DNA of 64,000 nucleotides from Accumulibacter sp. (GTDB taxonomy: Bacteria; Pseudomonadota; Gammaproteobacteria; Burkholderiales; Rhodocyclaceae), in the NCBI GenBank assembly GCA_024235715.1, contig JACKLW010000011.1:89465-153464 (forward strand), written 5' to 3'. The notes below the pieces were generated by a model that saw only the letters and a list, made by a program, of their open reading frames with translations, was not told the origin of the DNA and did no database searches. The position numbers and the translations under genes are program-made. The first letter of the stretch is position 1, and every line of letters begins with the position of its first letter. This document shows, piece by piece, positions 8,958-18,403 of the stretch.

Positions 8958-10112
8958 ATGAAGATCAAGAATTCGATCGCCGGGCTTCTGGCCATTCTGG
9001 CGACAGGCTTTGCAGCCAACGTCACTGCCGACATAAACGTCGGCGTCACGCTATCCGCCACCGGACCAGCAGCTTCTCTCGGGATTCCCGAGAAGAATAC
9101 CGTTGCCCTGTTGCCGACGACCATAGCCGGTCAGAAGATAAACTACATCGTTCTCGATGACGCGTCCGATACCACCACGGCAGTCAAGAACACGCGCAAG
9201 CTGATTGCCGAAGACAAGGTAGACGTGATTATCGGTTCGACAATAACGCCCAATTCGCTGGCGATGATCGATGTCGTCGCCGAGGCCGAGGTTCCGATGA
9301 TCGCCATGGCTGCTTCATCACGCATCATCGCCCCGATGGACGCCAAGCGTGCCTGGGTGTACAAGACTCCGCAAAACGACGCCCAGATGGCGATGGCCAT
9401 CGTCGAACACATGGCCGGCAACAAGGTCAAGACGGTCGCCTATATAGGTTTTGCCGACGCCTACGGTGAAGGCTGGTGGAACGAGTTCTCGAAGGCCGCC
9501 GAGGCCCAGAACATCAAGATCGTCGGCAACGAGCGCTTCAATCGCTCCGACACATCGGTGACCGGCCAGGTACTGAAAATCCTTTCTGCCAAGCCCGATG
9601 CCGTTCTCGTCGGGGGCGCCGGCACGCCCGCCGCCTTGCCGCAGAAGGCGCTCAAGGAGAAGGGCTACAAGGGAGTCATGTACCAGACGCACGGGGTGGC
9701 CAATGCCGACTTCCTGCGCGTTTGCGGCAAGGATTGCGAAGGCACTTTCCTGCCCGCCGGTCCGGTCCTGGTCGCCGTGCAATTGCCCGACAGCAATCCG
9801 GTCAAGAAGGAGGCGCTCGATTACGTCAACAAGTACGAAGCAGCGCAGGGCAAGGGCAGCGTGTCAACCTTTGGTGCGCACGCCTGGGACGCGGGCACCT
9901 TGCTCGCCAATGCCATTCCGCAGGCACTCAAGAAGGCGCAGCCCGGAACGCCTGAGTTCCGCAAGGCGCTCCGCGACTCTCTCGAAGACACCAAGGAACT
10001 GACCGCTGCCCATGGCGTCTTCAACATGAGTCCGCAGGATCACCTTGGCTTCGACCAGCGCTCGCGGGTGATGGTACAGATCGTCGATGGCAACTGGTTG
10101 CTGGTGAAGTAG
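8958..10112 (+). CDS. Periplasmic branched-chain amino acid-type ABC substrate-binding protein
   Basis: A solute-binding protein of the Leu/Ile/Val (HAAT) family, 384 residues with a signal peptide (MKIKNSIAGLLAILATGFAANVTA). The mature part starts INVGVTLSATGPAASLGIPEKN and keeps the two-lobe periplasmic-binding fold, with FADAYGEGWWNEF in the middle. It is the first gene of a complete importer operon (10291, 11322 and 13091 follow). It is preceded by a Shine-Dalgarno GAGGGGAGA. The ligand could be branched-chain amino acids, other amino acids or aromatic acids, because this family is substrate-diverse. Confidence 0.9.
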   Translation: MKIKNSIAGLLAILATGFAANVTADINVGVTLSATGPAASLGIPEKNTVALLPTTIAGQKINYIVLDDASDTTTAVKNTRKLIAEDKVDVIIGSTITPNSLAMIDVVAEAEVPMIAMAASSRIIAPMDAKRAWVYKTPQNDAQMAMAIVEHMAGNKVKTVAYIGFADAYGEGWWNEFSKAAEAQNIKIVGNERFNRSDTSVTGQVLKILSAKPDAVLVGGAGTPAALPQKALKEKGYKGVMYQTHGVANADFLRVCGKDCEGTFLPAGPVLVAVQLPDSNPVKKEALDYVNKYEAAQGKGSVSTFGAHAWDAGTLLANAIPQALKKAQPGTPEFRKALRDSLEDTKELTAAHGVFNMSPQDHLGFDQRSRVMVQIVDGNWLLVK

Positions 10113-10119
10113 CGTCAGC

Positions 10120-10139
10120 GGCGCGCCTTCCGGCGCGCT
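10120..10139 (+). terminator. GC hairpin after the substrate-binding protein gene
   Basis: An inverted repeat GGCGCGCC-TTCC-GGCGCGCT (8 bp with one G-U pair, tetraloop) lies eight bases after the stop codon. There is no U-tract, so it more likely stabilises the abundant binding-protein mRNA or partially attenuates than acts as a full terminator. Confidence 0.4.
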
Positions 10140-10290
10140 CCGCCTGGTCACGACATCGACGCACGGTTGGCGATCGTCCGTCGCGCCGACCCGCCTCGTT
10201 CTATCGTTGCCTGTAATGATCCTGGCCGACTGCCCGGATTCCTCCGGAAGCGTTTGCAGCGGCCGGCATCGCGACTGGAATAGCGCGTAA

Positions 10291-11325
10291 ATGGATTTGC
10301 AGATTGCACTGTTGCTCGGCCAGGATGGAATCACCAACGGCGCCATCTATGCGCTGCTCGCGTTGGCCCTGGTCCTGGTCTTTGCCGTTACGCGCGTGAT
10401 CTTCATCCCGCAAGGCGAATTCGTTGCGTTCGGCGCCTTGACGCTTGCCGGCCTGCAGGCTGGCAGATTGCCGGGAACGATCTGGCTGCTGCTCGCCCTT
10501 GGAACGGCGATCGCCCTGGTCGAGGGTTCGCGGGCGCTTCGCGACCGTAACTTCCGGCGCCTTCCGATGATCCTGCTGGTCAACTGCGGCGTACCGCTGT
10601 TGCTCGCCGGCACCCTGTTCGCCTTGTCGCCGGCCAGCTTGCCCCTGCCGGTGCAGGTGCTCCTGGCACTGATGCTGGTGGTCCCGCTCGGCCCGATGAT
10701 CTACCGCCTGGCCTACCAGCCGATCGCCGAAGCTTCGGTGCTGGCGCTGCTGATTGTCTCGGTGGCCGTGCACGTCACCCTGATCGGTCTGGGCCTGCTC
10801 TTTTTCGGCGCCGAGGGTTCGCGAACGCTGTCCTTTACCGACATCAGTTTCGAACTTGGCGACATCCTGGTACAGGGACAGACGCTGCTGGTAGTGGTCG
10901 CCAGCCTGATGCTGATCGTCGCGCTGTATTTCTTCTTCGAGCGCACGATCTACGGCAAGGCCCTGCGCGCGACGGCGATGAACCGCACGGGCGCGCGGCT
11001 GATGGGGATTTCCGGCAGCCTGGCGGGCATGCTCTCATTCACGCTGGCAGCGGCGATCGGTGCCTTGTCCGGCATCCTGATCTCGCCGATAACCACCATC
11101 TACTATGACTCGGGTTTTCTGATCGGCCTCAAGGGCTTTGTCGGCGCCATCATCGGCGGGCTGGCCAGCTACCCGGTGGCCGCCGCTGGCGCGATTCTGG
11201 TCGGCCTGCTGGAGTCGTTTTCCTCGTTCTGGGCCAGCGCCTTCAAGGAGGTGATCGTGTTCACCTCGATAATCCCGGTACTGGTCTGGCGCTCCTTGAA
11301 GACCCGTCACGTGGAGGAGGAATGA
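10291..11325 (+). CDS. livH: Branched-chain amino acid ABC transporter permease (LivH type)
   Basis: The first membrane subunit of the HAAT importer. The 344-residue polytopic protein starts [29 protein letters not shown], which is the LivH signature, and has the cytoplasmic coupling loop [17 protein letters not shown] near 230. It is longer than E. coli LivH (308) because of an extra hydrophobic stretch at about residues 70-140, seen in some proteobacterial homologues. It overlaps the next gene by four bases (ATGA), so translation is coupled. Confidence 0.88.
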   Translation: MDLQIALLLGQDGITNGAIYALLALALVLVFAVTRVIFIPQGEFVAFGALTLAGLQAGRLPGTIWLLLALGTAIALVEGSRALRDRNFRRLPMILLVNCGVPLLLAGTLFALSPASLPLPVQVLLALMLVVPLGPMIYRLAYQPIAEASVLALLIVSVAVHVTLIGLGLLFFGAEGSRTLSFTDISFELGDILVQGQTLLVVVASLMLIVALYFFFERTIYGKALRATAMNRTGARLMGISGSLAGMLSFTLAAAIGALSGILISPITTIYYDSGFLIGLKGFVGAIIGGLASYPVAAAGAILVGLLESFSSFWASAFKEVIVFTSIIPVLVWRSLKTRHVEEE

Positions 11326-13094
11326 AGCGCAGTCCGCAACCGACGATCCTCGTGCTGTTGTTCGTTGCGGCGCTGCTGCTGGCGCCACTCTTTCTCCCCG
11401 CGTTCTACGTCACCCTGCTCAACTATATCGGCCTGTATGCCATCGTCGCTCTCGGTCTGGTTCTACTCACCGGCGTCGGCGGCCTGACCTCGTTCGGGCA
11501 GGCCGCTTTTGTCGGCCTTGGCGCCTACACGTCCGCCTATCTGACCACCGTCCACGGCGTCTCGCCGTGGCTGACGCTGCCGGCCGGTTTGCTGGTCACC
11601 GGTCTCGTCGCGCTTTCCCTGGGAATGGTGACGCTGCGCCTGTCCGGCCACTTCCTGCCGCTGGGCACCATCGCCTGGGGGATCGCCCTGTACTATCTTT
11701 TCGGCAACCTTGCCGCTCTCGGTGGGCACACCGGCATCAGCGGAATTCCGCCGCTGCAGTTCTTCGACATCGAGCTCAGGTCCGGCCGCGAATTCTTCTA
11801 TCTGATCTGGGCGGTGCTGTTGGTGATCATCCTGGCCACGCGCAACCTCCTCGATTCCCGTGAGGGCCGGGCAATTCGGGCGTTGAAGGGCGGCACCCTG
11901 ATGGCCGAGGCGATGGGCGTGAATACGCCACGTTCGAAAATCGTCATCTTCACCGTCGCCGCCCTCTACGCCAGTATCTCCGGCTGGCTCTACGCGCACC
12001 TGCAACGGTTCGTCAATCCAACACCGTTCTCGCTGACGCAGGGCATCGAGTACCTGTTCATGGCCGTGGTTGGCGGCGTTTCGCACGTCTGGGGTGCGAT
12101 CCTCGGCGCTGGTCTGATTACCGTCCTGAAGCAATGGCTCCAGGACTGGCTACCGACGCTGCTCGGCAAGAGCGGCAACTTCGAGATGATCGTTTTCGGT
12201 CTGCTGATGATCTTCGTTCTGCATCGTGCCCGCGATGGCGTCTGGCCATTCGTCCAGCGACTGTTCCCGCAACGCCGACCAGGCGCTTGCCCGATCAAGG
12301 CGCAAGCATTGCCACGCCGGCCGCTTCCCGAAACGGACTCGGTGGTGCTCGAAGTCAAGGACGCCAGCAAGCGTTTCGGAGGGCTGGTAGCCAACGACCG
12401 GATGAGCTTCCGTGTCCGCGCCGGCGAGGTGATGGCCCTGATAGGCCCAAACGGTGCAGGCAAGAGCACCATGTTCGATGGCATTTCCGGTGTCGACCCC
12501 CTGACTTCCGGCGCTGTCAGCTTTTGCGGTCAACGCATCGAAGCCTTGCCGGCGCGTGATATTGCCAGGCGCGGGATGAGCCGGACCTTCCAGCACGTCC
12601 GCCTGCTGCCGGCGATGAGCGTGCTCGAGAACGTCGCCATCGGAACCCACTTGCGCGGGCGCAAGAGCTTCGTCGCTGCCGCCTGCCGCATGGACCGCGA
12701 CGAGGAAGCACGTCTGCTGCAGGAAGCGGCGGCGCAGATCGCGCGCTGCGGTCTCTACGAGCAGATGCATGAACCGGCCGGCAGCCTGCCGTTGGGCAAG
12801 CAGCGCATCGTCGAGATCGCCCGTGCACTGGCCGCCGATCCCTGCCTGCTGCTCCTCGACGAGCCGGCAGCCGGACTACGCTATCTGGAAAAGCAGGCCC
12901 TTGGCGAACTCCTGCGCCGCTTGCGGTCCGAAGGCATCGCCATTCTGCTCGTCGAACACGATATGGATTTCGTCATGGGTCTCGCCGATCGCGTCGTGGT
13001 CATGGAGTTCGGCAGGAAGCTGGCCGCCGGACTGCCCGAAGAGATTCAGCGCAATCCGGCAGTCGTCGAAGCCTATCTCGGCGGTGTCGAGTGA
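11322..13094 (+). CDS. Fused LivM permease-LivG ATPase subunit of ABC importer
   Basis: A 590-residue fusion of the second permease (residues 1 to about 300; [30 protein letters not shown]) and an ABC ATPase (about 340-590). The ATPase has Walker [10 protein letters not shown] near 375-383, Walker [12 protein letters not shown] near 508-518 and the switch histidine in [17 protein letters not shown]. The ABC signature is unusual: LPLGKQR replaces the common LSYGQQR. In most bacteria LivM and LivG are separate proteins. It overlaps livH upstream and livF downstream by four bases each. Confidence 0.9.
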   Translation: MKRSPQPTILVLLFVAALLLAPLFLPAFYVTLLNYIGLYAIVALGLVLLTGVGGLTSFGQAAFVGLGAYTSAYLTTVHGVSPWLTLPAGLLVTGLVALSLGMVTLRLSGHFLPLGTIAWGIALYYLFGNLAALGGHTGISGIPPLQFFDIELRSGREFFYLIWAVLLVIILATRNLLDSREGRAIRALKGGTLMAEAMGVNTPRSKIVIFTVAALYASISGWLYAHLQRFVNPTPFSLTQGIEYLFMAVVGGVSHVWGAILGAGLITVLKQWLQDWLPTLLGKSGNFEMIVFGLLMIFVLHRARDGVWPFVQRLFPQRRPGACPIKAQALPRRPLPETDSVVLEVKDASKRFGGLVANDRMSFRVRAGEVMALIGPNGAGKSTMFDGISGVDPLTSGAVSFCGQRIEALPARDIARRGMSRTFQHVRLLPAMSVLENVAIGTHLRGRKSFVAAACRMDRDEEARLLQEAAAQIARCGLYEQMHEPAGSLPLGKQRIVEIARALAADPCLLLLDEPAAGLRYLEKQALGELLRRLRSEGIAILLVEHDMDFVMGLADRVVVMEFGRKLAAGLPEEIQRNPAVVEAYLGGVE

Positions 13095-13849
13095 GCGGGC
13101 TGGCGGCGGCAGGCGAACGAGTCGTCGTCCTCGAGGTCAGCGAGCTATCGGTGAGCTACGGCAAGATAGAGGCATTGCATGGCCTGGCGCTCAAGGTGCA
13201 TCGGGGCGAGATCGTCACCGTCATCGGTCCCAATGGTGCCGGCAAGACGACCTTGCTGTGCGCGTTGATGGGACTGCTGCCGGCAGGCGGCGAGATCGTC
13301 TATCTCGGCGAACGGCAGGGGCCCGGGCGCAGTGTCGAGAGGCTGGTCAGGCAAGGGATGACGCTGGTCCCTGAAAAACGGGAGCTGTTCGCCGAAATGA
13401 GCGTCGAAGACAATCTGCTGCTCGGCGCTTTCGACCGCTATCGAGCCGGCCATCGTGATCATCTGGAAACCATGGATCAGGTTTTCGACGTCTTCCCGCG
13501 GCTGATGGAGCGCCGCCAGCAGCTGGCCGGCACGCTTTCCGGCGGTGAACGCCAGATGCTGGCCATGGGCCGGGCGCTGATGGCCAAACCGAGGCTATTG
13601 CTGCTCGACGAGCCGAGCCTGGGTCTGGCGCCGCTGATCATCCGGGAGATCTTCCGCACCGTCGCCGAGCTCAGGAAGACCGGCGTGGCGATTCTGCTCG
13701 TCGAGCAGAATGCACGTGCCGCCTTGCACGTCGCCGACTATGGCTATGTTCTGGAGACTGGTGAGCTGTCGCTCGAAGGGCCCAGCCGAGACCTGGCCTC
13801 AGACCCGCGGGTAATCGAGAGCTATCTGGGTCTGGGGGGGAGGAATTGA
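13091..13849 (+). CDS. livF: Branched-chain amino acid ABC transporter ATPase (LivF type)
   Basis: The second ATPase of the importer, 252 residues. It has Walker A GPNGAGKTTLL near 43-53, signature LSGGERQMLAMGRALM and Walker B LLLLDEPSLGLAPLI. The C-terminal LLVEQNARAALHVADYGYVLETG is the LivF pattern. The GTG start at 13091 overlaps the stop of the fused LivM-LivG gene. It ends the operon, and a GC-rich hairpin follows 13850. Confidence 0.92.
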   Translation: MSGLAAAGERVVVLEVSELSVSYGKIEALHGLALKVHRGEIVTVIGPNGAGKTTLLCALMGLLPAGGEIVYLGERQGPGRSVERLVRQGMTLVPEKRELFAEMSVEDNLLLGAFDRYRAGHRDHLETMDQVFDVFPRLMERRQQLAGTLSGGERQMLAMGRALMAKPRLLLLDEPSLGLAPLIIREIFRTVAELRKTGVAILLVEQNARAALHVADYGYVLETGELSLEGPSRDLASDPRVIESYLGLGGRN

Positions 13850-13850
13850 C

Positions 13851-13867
13851 GCCCGCCGCGGGCGGGC
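13851..13867. terminator. GC hairpin between convergent livF and response-regulator genes
   Basis: A perfect 7-bp inverted repeat GCCCGCC-GCG-GGCGGGC lies right after livF and 25 bases before the end of the oppositely oriented response-regulator gene. It lacks a T-run on either side. It is plausibly a weak bidirectional terminator. Confidence 0.45.
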
Positions 13868-13892
13868 CGGCCTGACCCTGTCTGGGCGCGCG

Positions 13893-15614
13893 CTAACTGC
13901 GCGTCTTCTCACCCGTGCTTCGCGTTGGGGAAAACGGCACGATGGCGACGCCATACTTGCGTGAGACGCGCTGGTACATCTCGCGCGCCGCGATCACCTT
14001 GGCGTTGCGCAGATCCCTTTCCTGCGCCATCTGCAGGTAACCGAGGCCGCGCTTCGCCAGCGCCGGATTCCATCCCTTCAGTTCGATGAGGGTGAAGATC
14101 GCCTTGCAGGCATTGATCAGGAACTGCAGATTGGGTACGCGTTCCGCCGCTTCCATGAGCAGCTTCACAGAGCCTTCGAGGTCGCCGCCGCGTGCCGCCA
14201 GCACGCCGCGGTTGTTGAGCTCGACGATCTCCCGACCGACCTGCGCGAGCAGCGCCTGTCCACTCTTTTCCTTGCCGGTCTTGGCGTAGATGCCCTCGAT
14301 CTGGGCGATCATTGCCCGATCTTCATGGTTCTCGGCGGCTACCTTGCGGACCACTTCCTGCGCGCTGGCCTCGTTGCCGGTAGCCAGACAGGCGTGCGCG
14401 AGATCGAGCGCCAGCTTGCCCGATACCATCCCGGCCTTTCCGTCGGCCTTCAGGGCATCGTGCAGGACCAGTGCTTTTTCGACTGCCAGCTTGGCTTTGG
14501 TCGGGTCGCCCTGCTTGTCGGCACACAGGCCGTCCATGACCAGCGCCGCCAGTTCGCCCTGTTTGTTGCCGCGCCAGTCGCGCCGGATCTCATCGGCAAT
14601 ACGCTTGGCGCCTTCGACGTGACCCAGGTCGAGCATGACGCGCGCCAGGTTGGAGTAGTCGTCGACGTTATTCAACGACGAGCCGCGGCGACGTTCGAGG
14701 ACCTTGCCGTAAGCGCGTTCCGCAGTCTGAAAGTCGCCGTTGCGCGCCGCCACGTCGCCGACCATGCGTTGCCGGGCCGAGTTGTTGGGCGAAATCATTG
14801 CTGCCGATTGCAGGGCTTCCTGCGCTTCGGGCAGCTTGCCCATCTCTTCACGCACTTCGGCGAGGAAGTCGTAGGCGGCCATGAATTCGGGGAAGTCGTC
14901 GATCAGGCCCTCACTGACCGTTTCGGCTTCGCTCAACTGCTGCTGACTACGCAGCGCTATTGCCAGACCGATGCGCGCCCATGGCACCATGCGTTGCGCC
15001 AGGACCTCCTCATACACTGCCTGTGCCTCGGCGGGACGGCCAAGAACGTTGAGAATTTCGCCCTTGAGGCGGAGAAGGTCAAAGAGAAAGCCGCTCTCGT
15101 GTCCGAGCAGGCGTTCGCAGGTCTCCAGCGCATCGGCGAAGGCGCCGTTTTCGAGATGCTCATAGAGTGGCGCGAAGAACTGCTTCTTGTACAGGGCACG
15201 AACCAGCCTGCCGTGCAGTTCGTCGGCGGTGAAAGGCTTGATCAGGTAGTCGTCCGGGGCCAGTTCGGCAATCGAGACGACGTTGTGATAGGCGCGCTCG
15301 CTGGTAATCAGCATGAAGACCGTGGACAGGGGCACCAGACGTTGCTGGCGCAGTTCCTCGAGGAGTTGCTGTCCGTCGCGCCCGTCTTCGAGCTGGTAGT
15401 CGGACAGGATGATGTCGAACTGATGGGCCTTGACCTGCCGCAGAACCTCTGCCGAGGTGCCGGCATTATGCACCGCGACGACCCCCAGGGCCGAGAGCAT
15501 GATGCGCAGCGAACTGCGTGCATTGGGATGGCGGTCAATGAGCAGCGCCCGCTTGCGCGCCAGATCCTTGCTCATCTTCTGCAGCAGGTCGGCGGTGGTT
15601 TCGGGCATCTTCAT
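13893..15614 (-). CDS. Response regulator receiver protein with C-terminal TPR array
   Basis: A two-component output protein without a DNA-binding or enzymatic domain. The receiver spans about residues 20-140: LLIDRHPN, phospho-acceptor Asp in DIILSDYQLEDG, and conserved Lys in YLIKPF. Most of the remainder to residue 573 is tetratricopeptide-like helical repeats (for example RPAEAQAVYEEVLAQ and DFQTAERAYGKVLERR). A protein-interaction output is therefore likely. I chose the ATG at 15614 (MKMPETTADLL) rather than the ATG at 15650. One acidic residue of the usual DD pair is replaced by Arg (IDR). No sensor kinase is adjacent. Confidence 0.85.
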   Translation of the reverse strand: MKMPETTADLLQKMSKDLARKRALLIDRHPNARSSLRIMLSALGVVAVHNAGTSAEVLRQVKAHQFDIILSDYQLEDGRDGQQLLEELRQQRLVPLSTVFMLITSERAYHNVVSIAELAPDDYLIKPFTADELHGRLVRALYKKQFFAPLYEHLENGAFADALETCERLLGHESGFLFDLLRLKGEILNVLGRPAEAQAVYEEVLAQRMVPWARIGLAIALRSQQQLSEAETVSEGLIDDFPEFMAAYDFLAEVREEMGKLPEAQEALQSAAMISPNNSARQRMVGDVAARNGDFQTAERAYGKVLERRRGSSLNNVDDYSNLARVMLDLGHVEGAKRIADEIRRDWRGNKQGELAALVMDGLCADKQGDPTKAKLAVEKALVLHDALKADGKAGMVSGKLALDLAHACLATGNEASAQEVVRKVAAENHEDRAMIAQIEGIYAKTGKEKSGQALLAQVGREIVELNNRGVLAARGGDLEGSVKLLMEAAERVPNLQFLINACKAIFTLIELKGWNPALAKRGLGYLQMAQERDLRNAKVIAAREMYQRVSRKYGVAIVPFSPTRSTGEKTRS

Positions 15615-15751
15615 TGCCGGCACATTACCCGACAGTGCCCCGCCGGGCAAGCGACGGCGACCTTTCCGGCGTAGCGCTCTCAGCGCCGTTCCGGGTCAGG
15701 CCCGCCGGGCGGCGATTCCGCTCCATGCGTCCGGCCTGGCGGCACGACTCG

Positions 15752-17311
15752 TCAGTAGACCGACGTCCGGATCAGGTGGTCGAAAGCACTGAGCGCGGCC
15801 TTTGTCCCCTCGCCCATGGCGATGACGATCTGCTTGTACGGCACGGTGGTCACGTCGCCCGCGGCAAACACTCCCGGCAGAGATGTGCAGGCGCGGGCGT
15901 CGATCTCGATTTCGCCGCGTGGCGACAACTCCATGGTCCCTTGCAGCCACTCGCTGTTCGGCAAGAGCCCGATCTGCACAAAGATTCCTTCGAGGTCGAT
16001 GCGTTGCTGTTCGCCGCTGGCGCGATCGGTGTACAGGATGCCATTGACCCTGTGGCCGTCGCCGGAGACTTCGGTCGTCAGCGCCTCGGTGATCACCTTG
16101 ACGTTGGCCAGGCTGAACAGCTTCTTCTGCAGCACTGCGTCAGCGCGCAGGGTGGCCTCGAATTCGAGGAGGGTGACATGGCCAACGATGCCTGCAAGAT
16201 CGATTGCTGCCTCCACACCGGAATTGCCGCCACCAATGACCGCCACGCGCTTGCCCTTGAACAGCGGGCCGTCGCAGTGCGGGCAGTAGGCGACGCCATG
16301 GCCACGATACTGCTTCTCGCCAGGGACGTTCATCTCGCGCCAGCGCGCGCCGGTGGCGATGATCACCGTCTTGCTGCGCAGCGTCGCGCCGCTGGCCAGA
16401 CGGATCTCGTTGAGGCCGTCGCCGCCTGCCGGCCGCAGCGTCTCGGCGCGCTGCAGATCCATGATGTCCACGTCATACTCCCTGACGTGCTCTTCCAGCC
16501 CGGCTGCAAGTTTCGGACCATCGGTCGCCTTGACCGAGATGAAGTTCTCGATGGCCAGCGTATCGAGCACCTGTCCACCGAAGCGTTCGCTGACCACTCC
16601 GGTGCGCACCCCCTTGCGCGCTGCGTAGATGGCGGCGGCAGCGCCAGCAGGCCCGCCACCGACGATCAGCACGTCGAAAGGATCGCGAGCCGAGATCTTT
16701 TCCGCTTCGCGCCGGGTCGCGCCGGAATCGATCCTGGCGATGATTTCCTCGAGCGCCATGCGGCCCTGGCCGAACTGCTCGCCGTTGAGAAATACCGTCG
16801 GCACCCCCATGATCTGACGCTCGCTCACCTCTTCCTGGAAAAGACCGCCGTCGACCATCTCGTGGCTGATGCCCGGGTTGGTCACGGCCATCAGGTTCAG
16901 CGCCTGCACGACGTCCGGACAGTTGTGGCAGGAAAGCGAAATGAAGGTTTCGAAATGAAACTTGCCGGGAATCGCGCGAATTCCCTCGATCACGCTGGCA
17001 TCGGTTTTCGGCGGGTGACCGCCGACCTGCAGCAAGGCCAGGATCAGGGACGTGAATTCGTGTCCCATCGGTACCCCGGCAAAGCTGATCCTCGCCTGTT
17101 CGCCGGGGCGCCCGACCGAAAACGAGGGTTTGCGCGTGGCGCTGCCGTCTTCCCTGATGCTGACCTTGTCGGAGAGCGCGGCGATGGCCTGCAACAGGGC
17201 GAGCATCTGGCGCGCCGCTTCGCTGCTGTCGGGAGAAGCAACGAGTTCGATCGGCTGCCGCAGTCTTTCCAGATAGGCCGCGAGTTGGGTCTTCATGTTG
17301 GCGTCGAGCAT
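15752..17311 (-). CDS. ahpF: Alkyl hydroperoxide reductase subunit F
   Basis: An NADH-dependent flavoprotein disulfide reductase that recycles AhpC. The 519-residue product follows E. coli AhpF (521) throughout, beginning [17 protein letters not shown]. The N-terminal double-thioredoxin-like domain carries Cys128-His-Asn-Cys131. The FAD/NADH thioredoxin-reductase-like part has [17 protein letters not shown], the redox pair in CPHCDGP and the NAD-binding motif [12 protein letters not shown]. It lies downstream of ahpC in the same direction, separated by 126 bases that contain a strong hairpin. Confidence 0.97.
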   Translation of the reverse strand: MLDANMKTQLAAYLERLRQPIELVASPDSSEAARQMLALLQAIAALSDKVSIREDGSATRKPSFSVGRPGEQARISFAGVPMGHEFTSLILALLQVGGHPPKTDASVIEGIRAIPGKFHFETFISLSCHNCPDVVQALNLMAVTNPGISHEMVDGGLFQEEVSERQIMGVPTVFLNGEQFGQGRMALEEIIARIDSGATRREAEKISARDPFDVLIVGGGPAGAAAAIYAARKGVRTGVVSERFGGQVLDTLAIENFISVKATDGPKLAAGLEEHVREYDVDIMDLQRAETLRPAGGDGLNEIRLASGATLRSKTVIIATGARWREMNVPGEKQYRGHGVAYCPHCDGPLFKGKRVAVIGGGNSGVEAAIDLAGIVGHVTLLEFEATLRADAVLQKKLFSLANVKVITEALTTEVSGDGHRVNGILYTDRASGEQQRIDLEGIFVQIGLLPNSEWLQGTMELSPRGEIEIDARACTSLPGVFAAGDVTTVPYKQIVIAMGEGTKAALSAFDHLIRTSVY

Positions 17312-17340
17312 GTCGGTTGTTCCTTGTCGAGTTGCATGGA

Positions 17341-17377
17341 AAAGGGGCCGCCAAGCAGCATGCTTCGCGGCCCCTTT
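17341..17377 (-). terminator. Hairpin (attenuator/terminator) between ahpC and ahpF
   Basis: An 11-bp perfect stem (17341-17351 with 17367-17377, AAAGGGGCCGC/GCGGCCCCTTT) is topped by a further 5-bp stem. On the minus strand it ends in a T-run, as a rho-independent terminator would. Lying between ahpC and ahpF, it would let ahpC be made in excess over ahpF, which suits the need for more peroxidase than reductase. Confidence 0.7.
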
Positions 17378-17437
17378 GCGTTGGGACCCTGCTTCAGGCC
17401 GCCGGGGAAGGCCCGGCAGCCGCGGCGAGCAGTTGTC

Positions 17438-18001
17438 CTAGATCTTGCCGACCAGATCGAGCGACGGGGCCAGCGTTGCGTCGCCTGGCGTCCATTTGGC
17501 AGGGCAGACTTCACCCGGGTGGCTGGCCACGTACTGGGCAGCCTGGACCTTGCGCAGCAGCTCCTTGGCGTCACGGCCGATGCCGAGGTCGTGGATTTCG
17601 CAAACCTTGATGACGCCTTCGGGGTTGATGACGAAGGTTCCGCGCAGGGCCAGACCTTCCTCTTCGATCATGACTTCGAAGTTGCGGGTAATAGCGCCGG
17701 TTGGGTCGCCGAGCATCGGATAGTTGATCTTCCTGATCGTTTCGGACGCGTCGTGCCAGGCCTTGTGCGTGAAATGCGTGTCGGTGGATACCGAGTAAAT
17801 TTCGACGCCGAGCTTCTGAAACGATGCGTACTCGTCGGCCAGGTCACCGAGTTCGGTCGGGCAGACGAAAGTGAAGTCTGCCGGATAGAAGAAGACAACC
17901 GACCACTTGCCTTTCAGATCGGCGTCGGAGACGGGGCCAAACTTGCCGTTGTGGAAAGCGGTGGCTTTGAACGGTTTGATTTCGGTATTGATCAAGGACA
18001 T
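17438..18001 (-). CDS. ahpC: Alkyl hydroperoxide reductase subunit C (2-Cys peroxiredoxin)
   Basis: A peroxidase reducing H2O2, organic hydroperoxides and peroxynitrite. Started at the ATG at 18001 ([16 protein letters not shown]), which has a GAGGAGAG ribosome-binding site, the product is 187 residues, exactly the E. coli length; an upstream in-frame ATG at 18088 is not needed. The peroxidatic Cys47 is in [12 protein letters not shown] and the resolving Cys166 in [11 protein letters not shown] promoter and an OxyR-type operator lie upstream; ahpF follows. Confidence 0.97.
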   Translation of the reverse strand: MSLINTEIKPFKATAFHNGKFGPVSDADLKGKWSVVFFYPADFTFVCPTELGDLADEYASFQKLGVEIYSVSTDTHFTHKAWHDASETIRKINYPMLGDPTGAITRNFEVMIEEEGLALRGTFVINPEGVIKVCEIHDLGIGRDAKELLRKVQAAQYVASHPGEVCPAKWTPGDATLAPSLDLVGKI

Positions 18002-18045
18002 CTTGACTCTCCTCTGAGGGTTGAACAAAAGTAATCGACGGACGG

Positions 18046-18075
18046 ATGTTAGTGGATTCGCCAAGATTGTTCCAA
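18046..18075 (-). promoter_or_regulatory. Probable ahpC promoter
   Basis: On the minus strand, TTGGAA (18075-18070), an 18-base spacer and TAACAT (18051-18046) form a moderate sigma-70 promoter ending about 45 bases before the ahpC start. Its -35 abuts the OxyR-type operator, the geometry expected for OxyR activation. Confidence 0.55.
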
Positions 18076-18111
18076 TTGATTCTGACAATTCAGCTCATAG
18101 CCGGGGGCTAT
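18075..18111. promoter_or_regulatory. OxyR-type operator upstream of ahpC
   Basis: Two 15-bp dyads, ATTG-N7-CAAT (18075-18089) and ATAG-N7-CTAT (18097-18111), are separated by exactly seven bases. This reproduces the 37-bp ATAG-N7-CTAT-N7-ATAG-N7-CTAT pattern bound by the OxyR tetramer. It lies 74-110 bases upstream of the ahpC start and touches the predicted -35. oxyR itself is not in the window. Confidence 0.75.
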
Positions 18112-18403
18112 GTTGCTGGCCTCGTGAAGCTGCGGAAAGAGCGCTACCGATCGGCTCGCGGCGCTTCACCCATGCCCGGCGACCGATGCTCAGGCAGCCG
18201 CCCGGATCAGCCTGTCCGGCACGCCAGCCGACGGTTGCTCTTCGCGCAGTGCCGCTTGCCGCCTTTCCGAAGCTGCGGCTGCGATTTTGCACGCACGTGA
18301 GGAAGAAACCGGAGACCTGCCTGAAACCTGTTATTTTTCAGAGAACTGCCGTAGAATTCCGCTCTTTTGCGCAGTCCGCTGCGCGAGGAAGACCGGACTT
18401 CGC
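18112..18403. other. Divergent ahpC-mnmG intergenic region
   Basis: 292 bases between the OxyR-type site and the mnmG start. An in-frame extension of mnmG reaches back to 18287, but its residues are not like MnmG. No other gene is supported. The mnmG promoter probably lies in the AT-richer part around 18320-18365. Confidence 0.5.

Noticed and set aside
15614-18034. 806-codon plus-strand open frame
   Set aside because: Antisense to ahpF and ahpC, whose motifs are unambiguous.
18287-18403. N-terminal extension of mnmG
   Set aside because: The 39 extra residues have no MnmG character and the ATG at 18404 begins exactly at the conserved FAD-binding strand.
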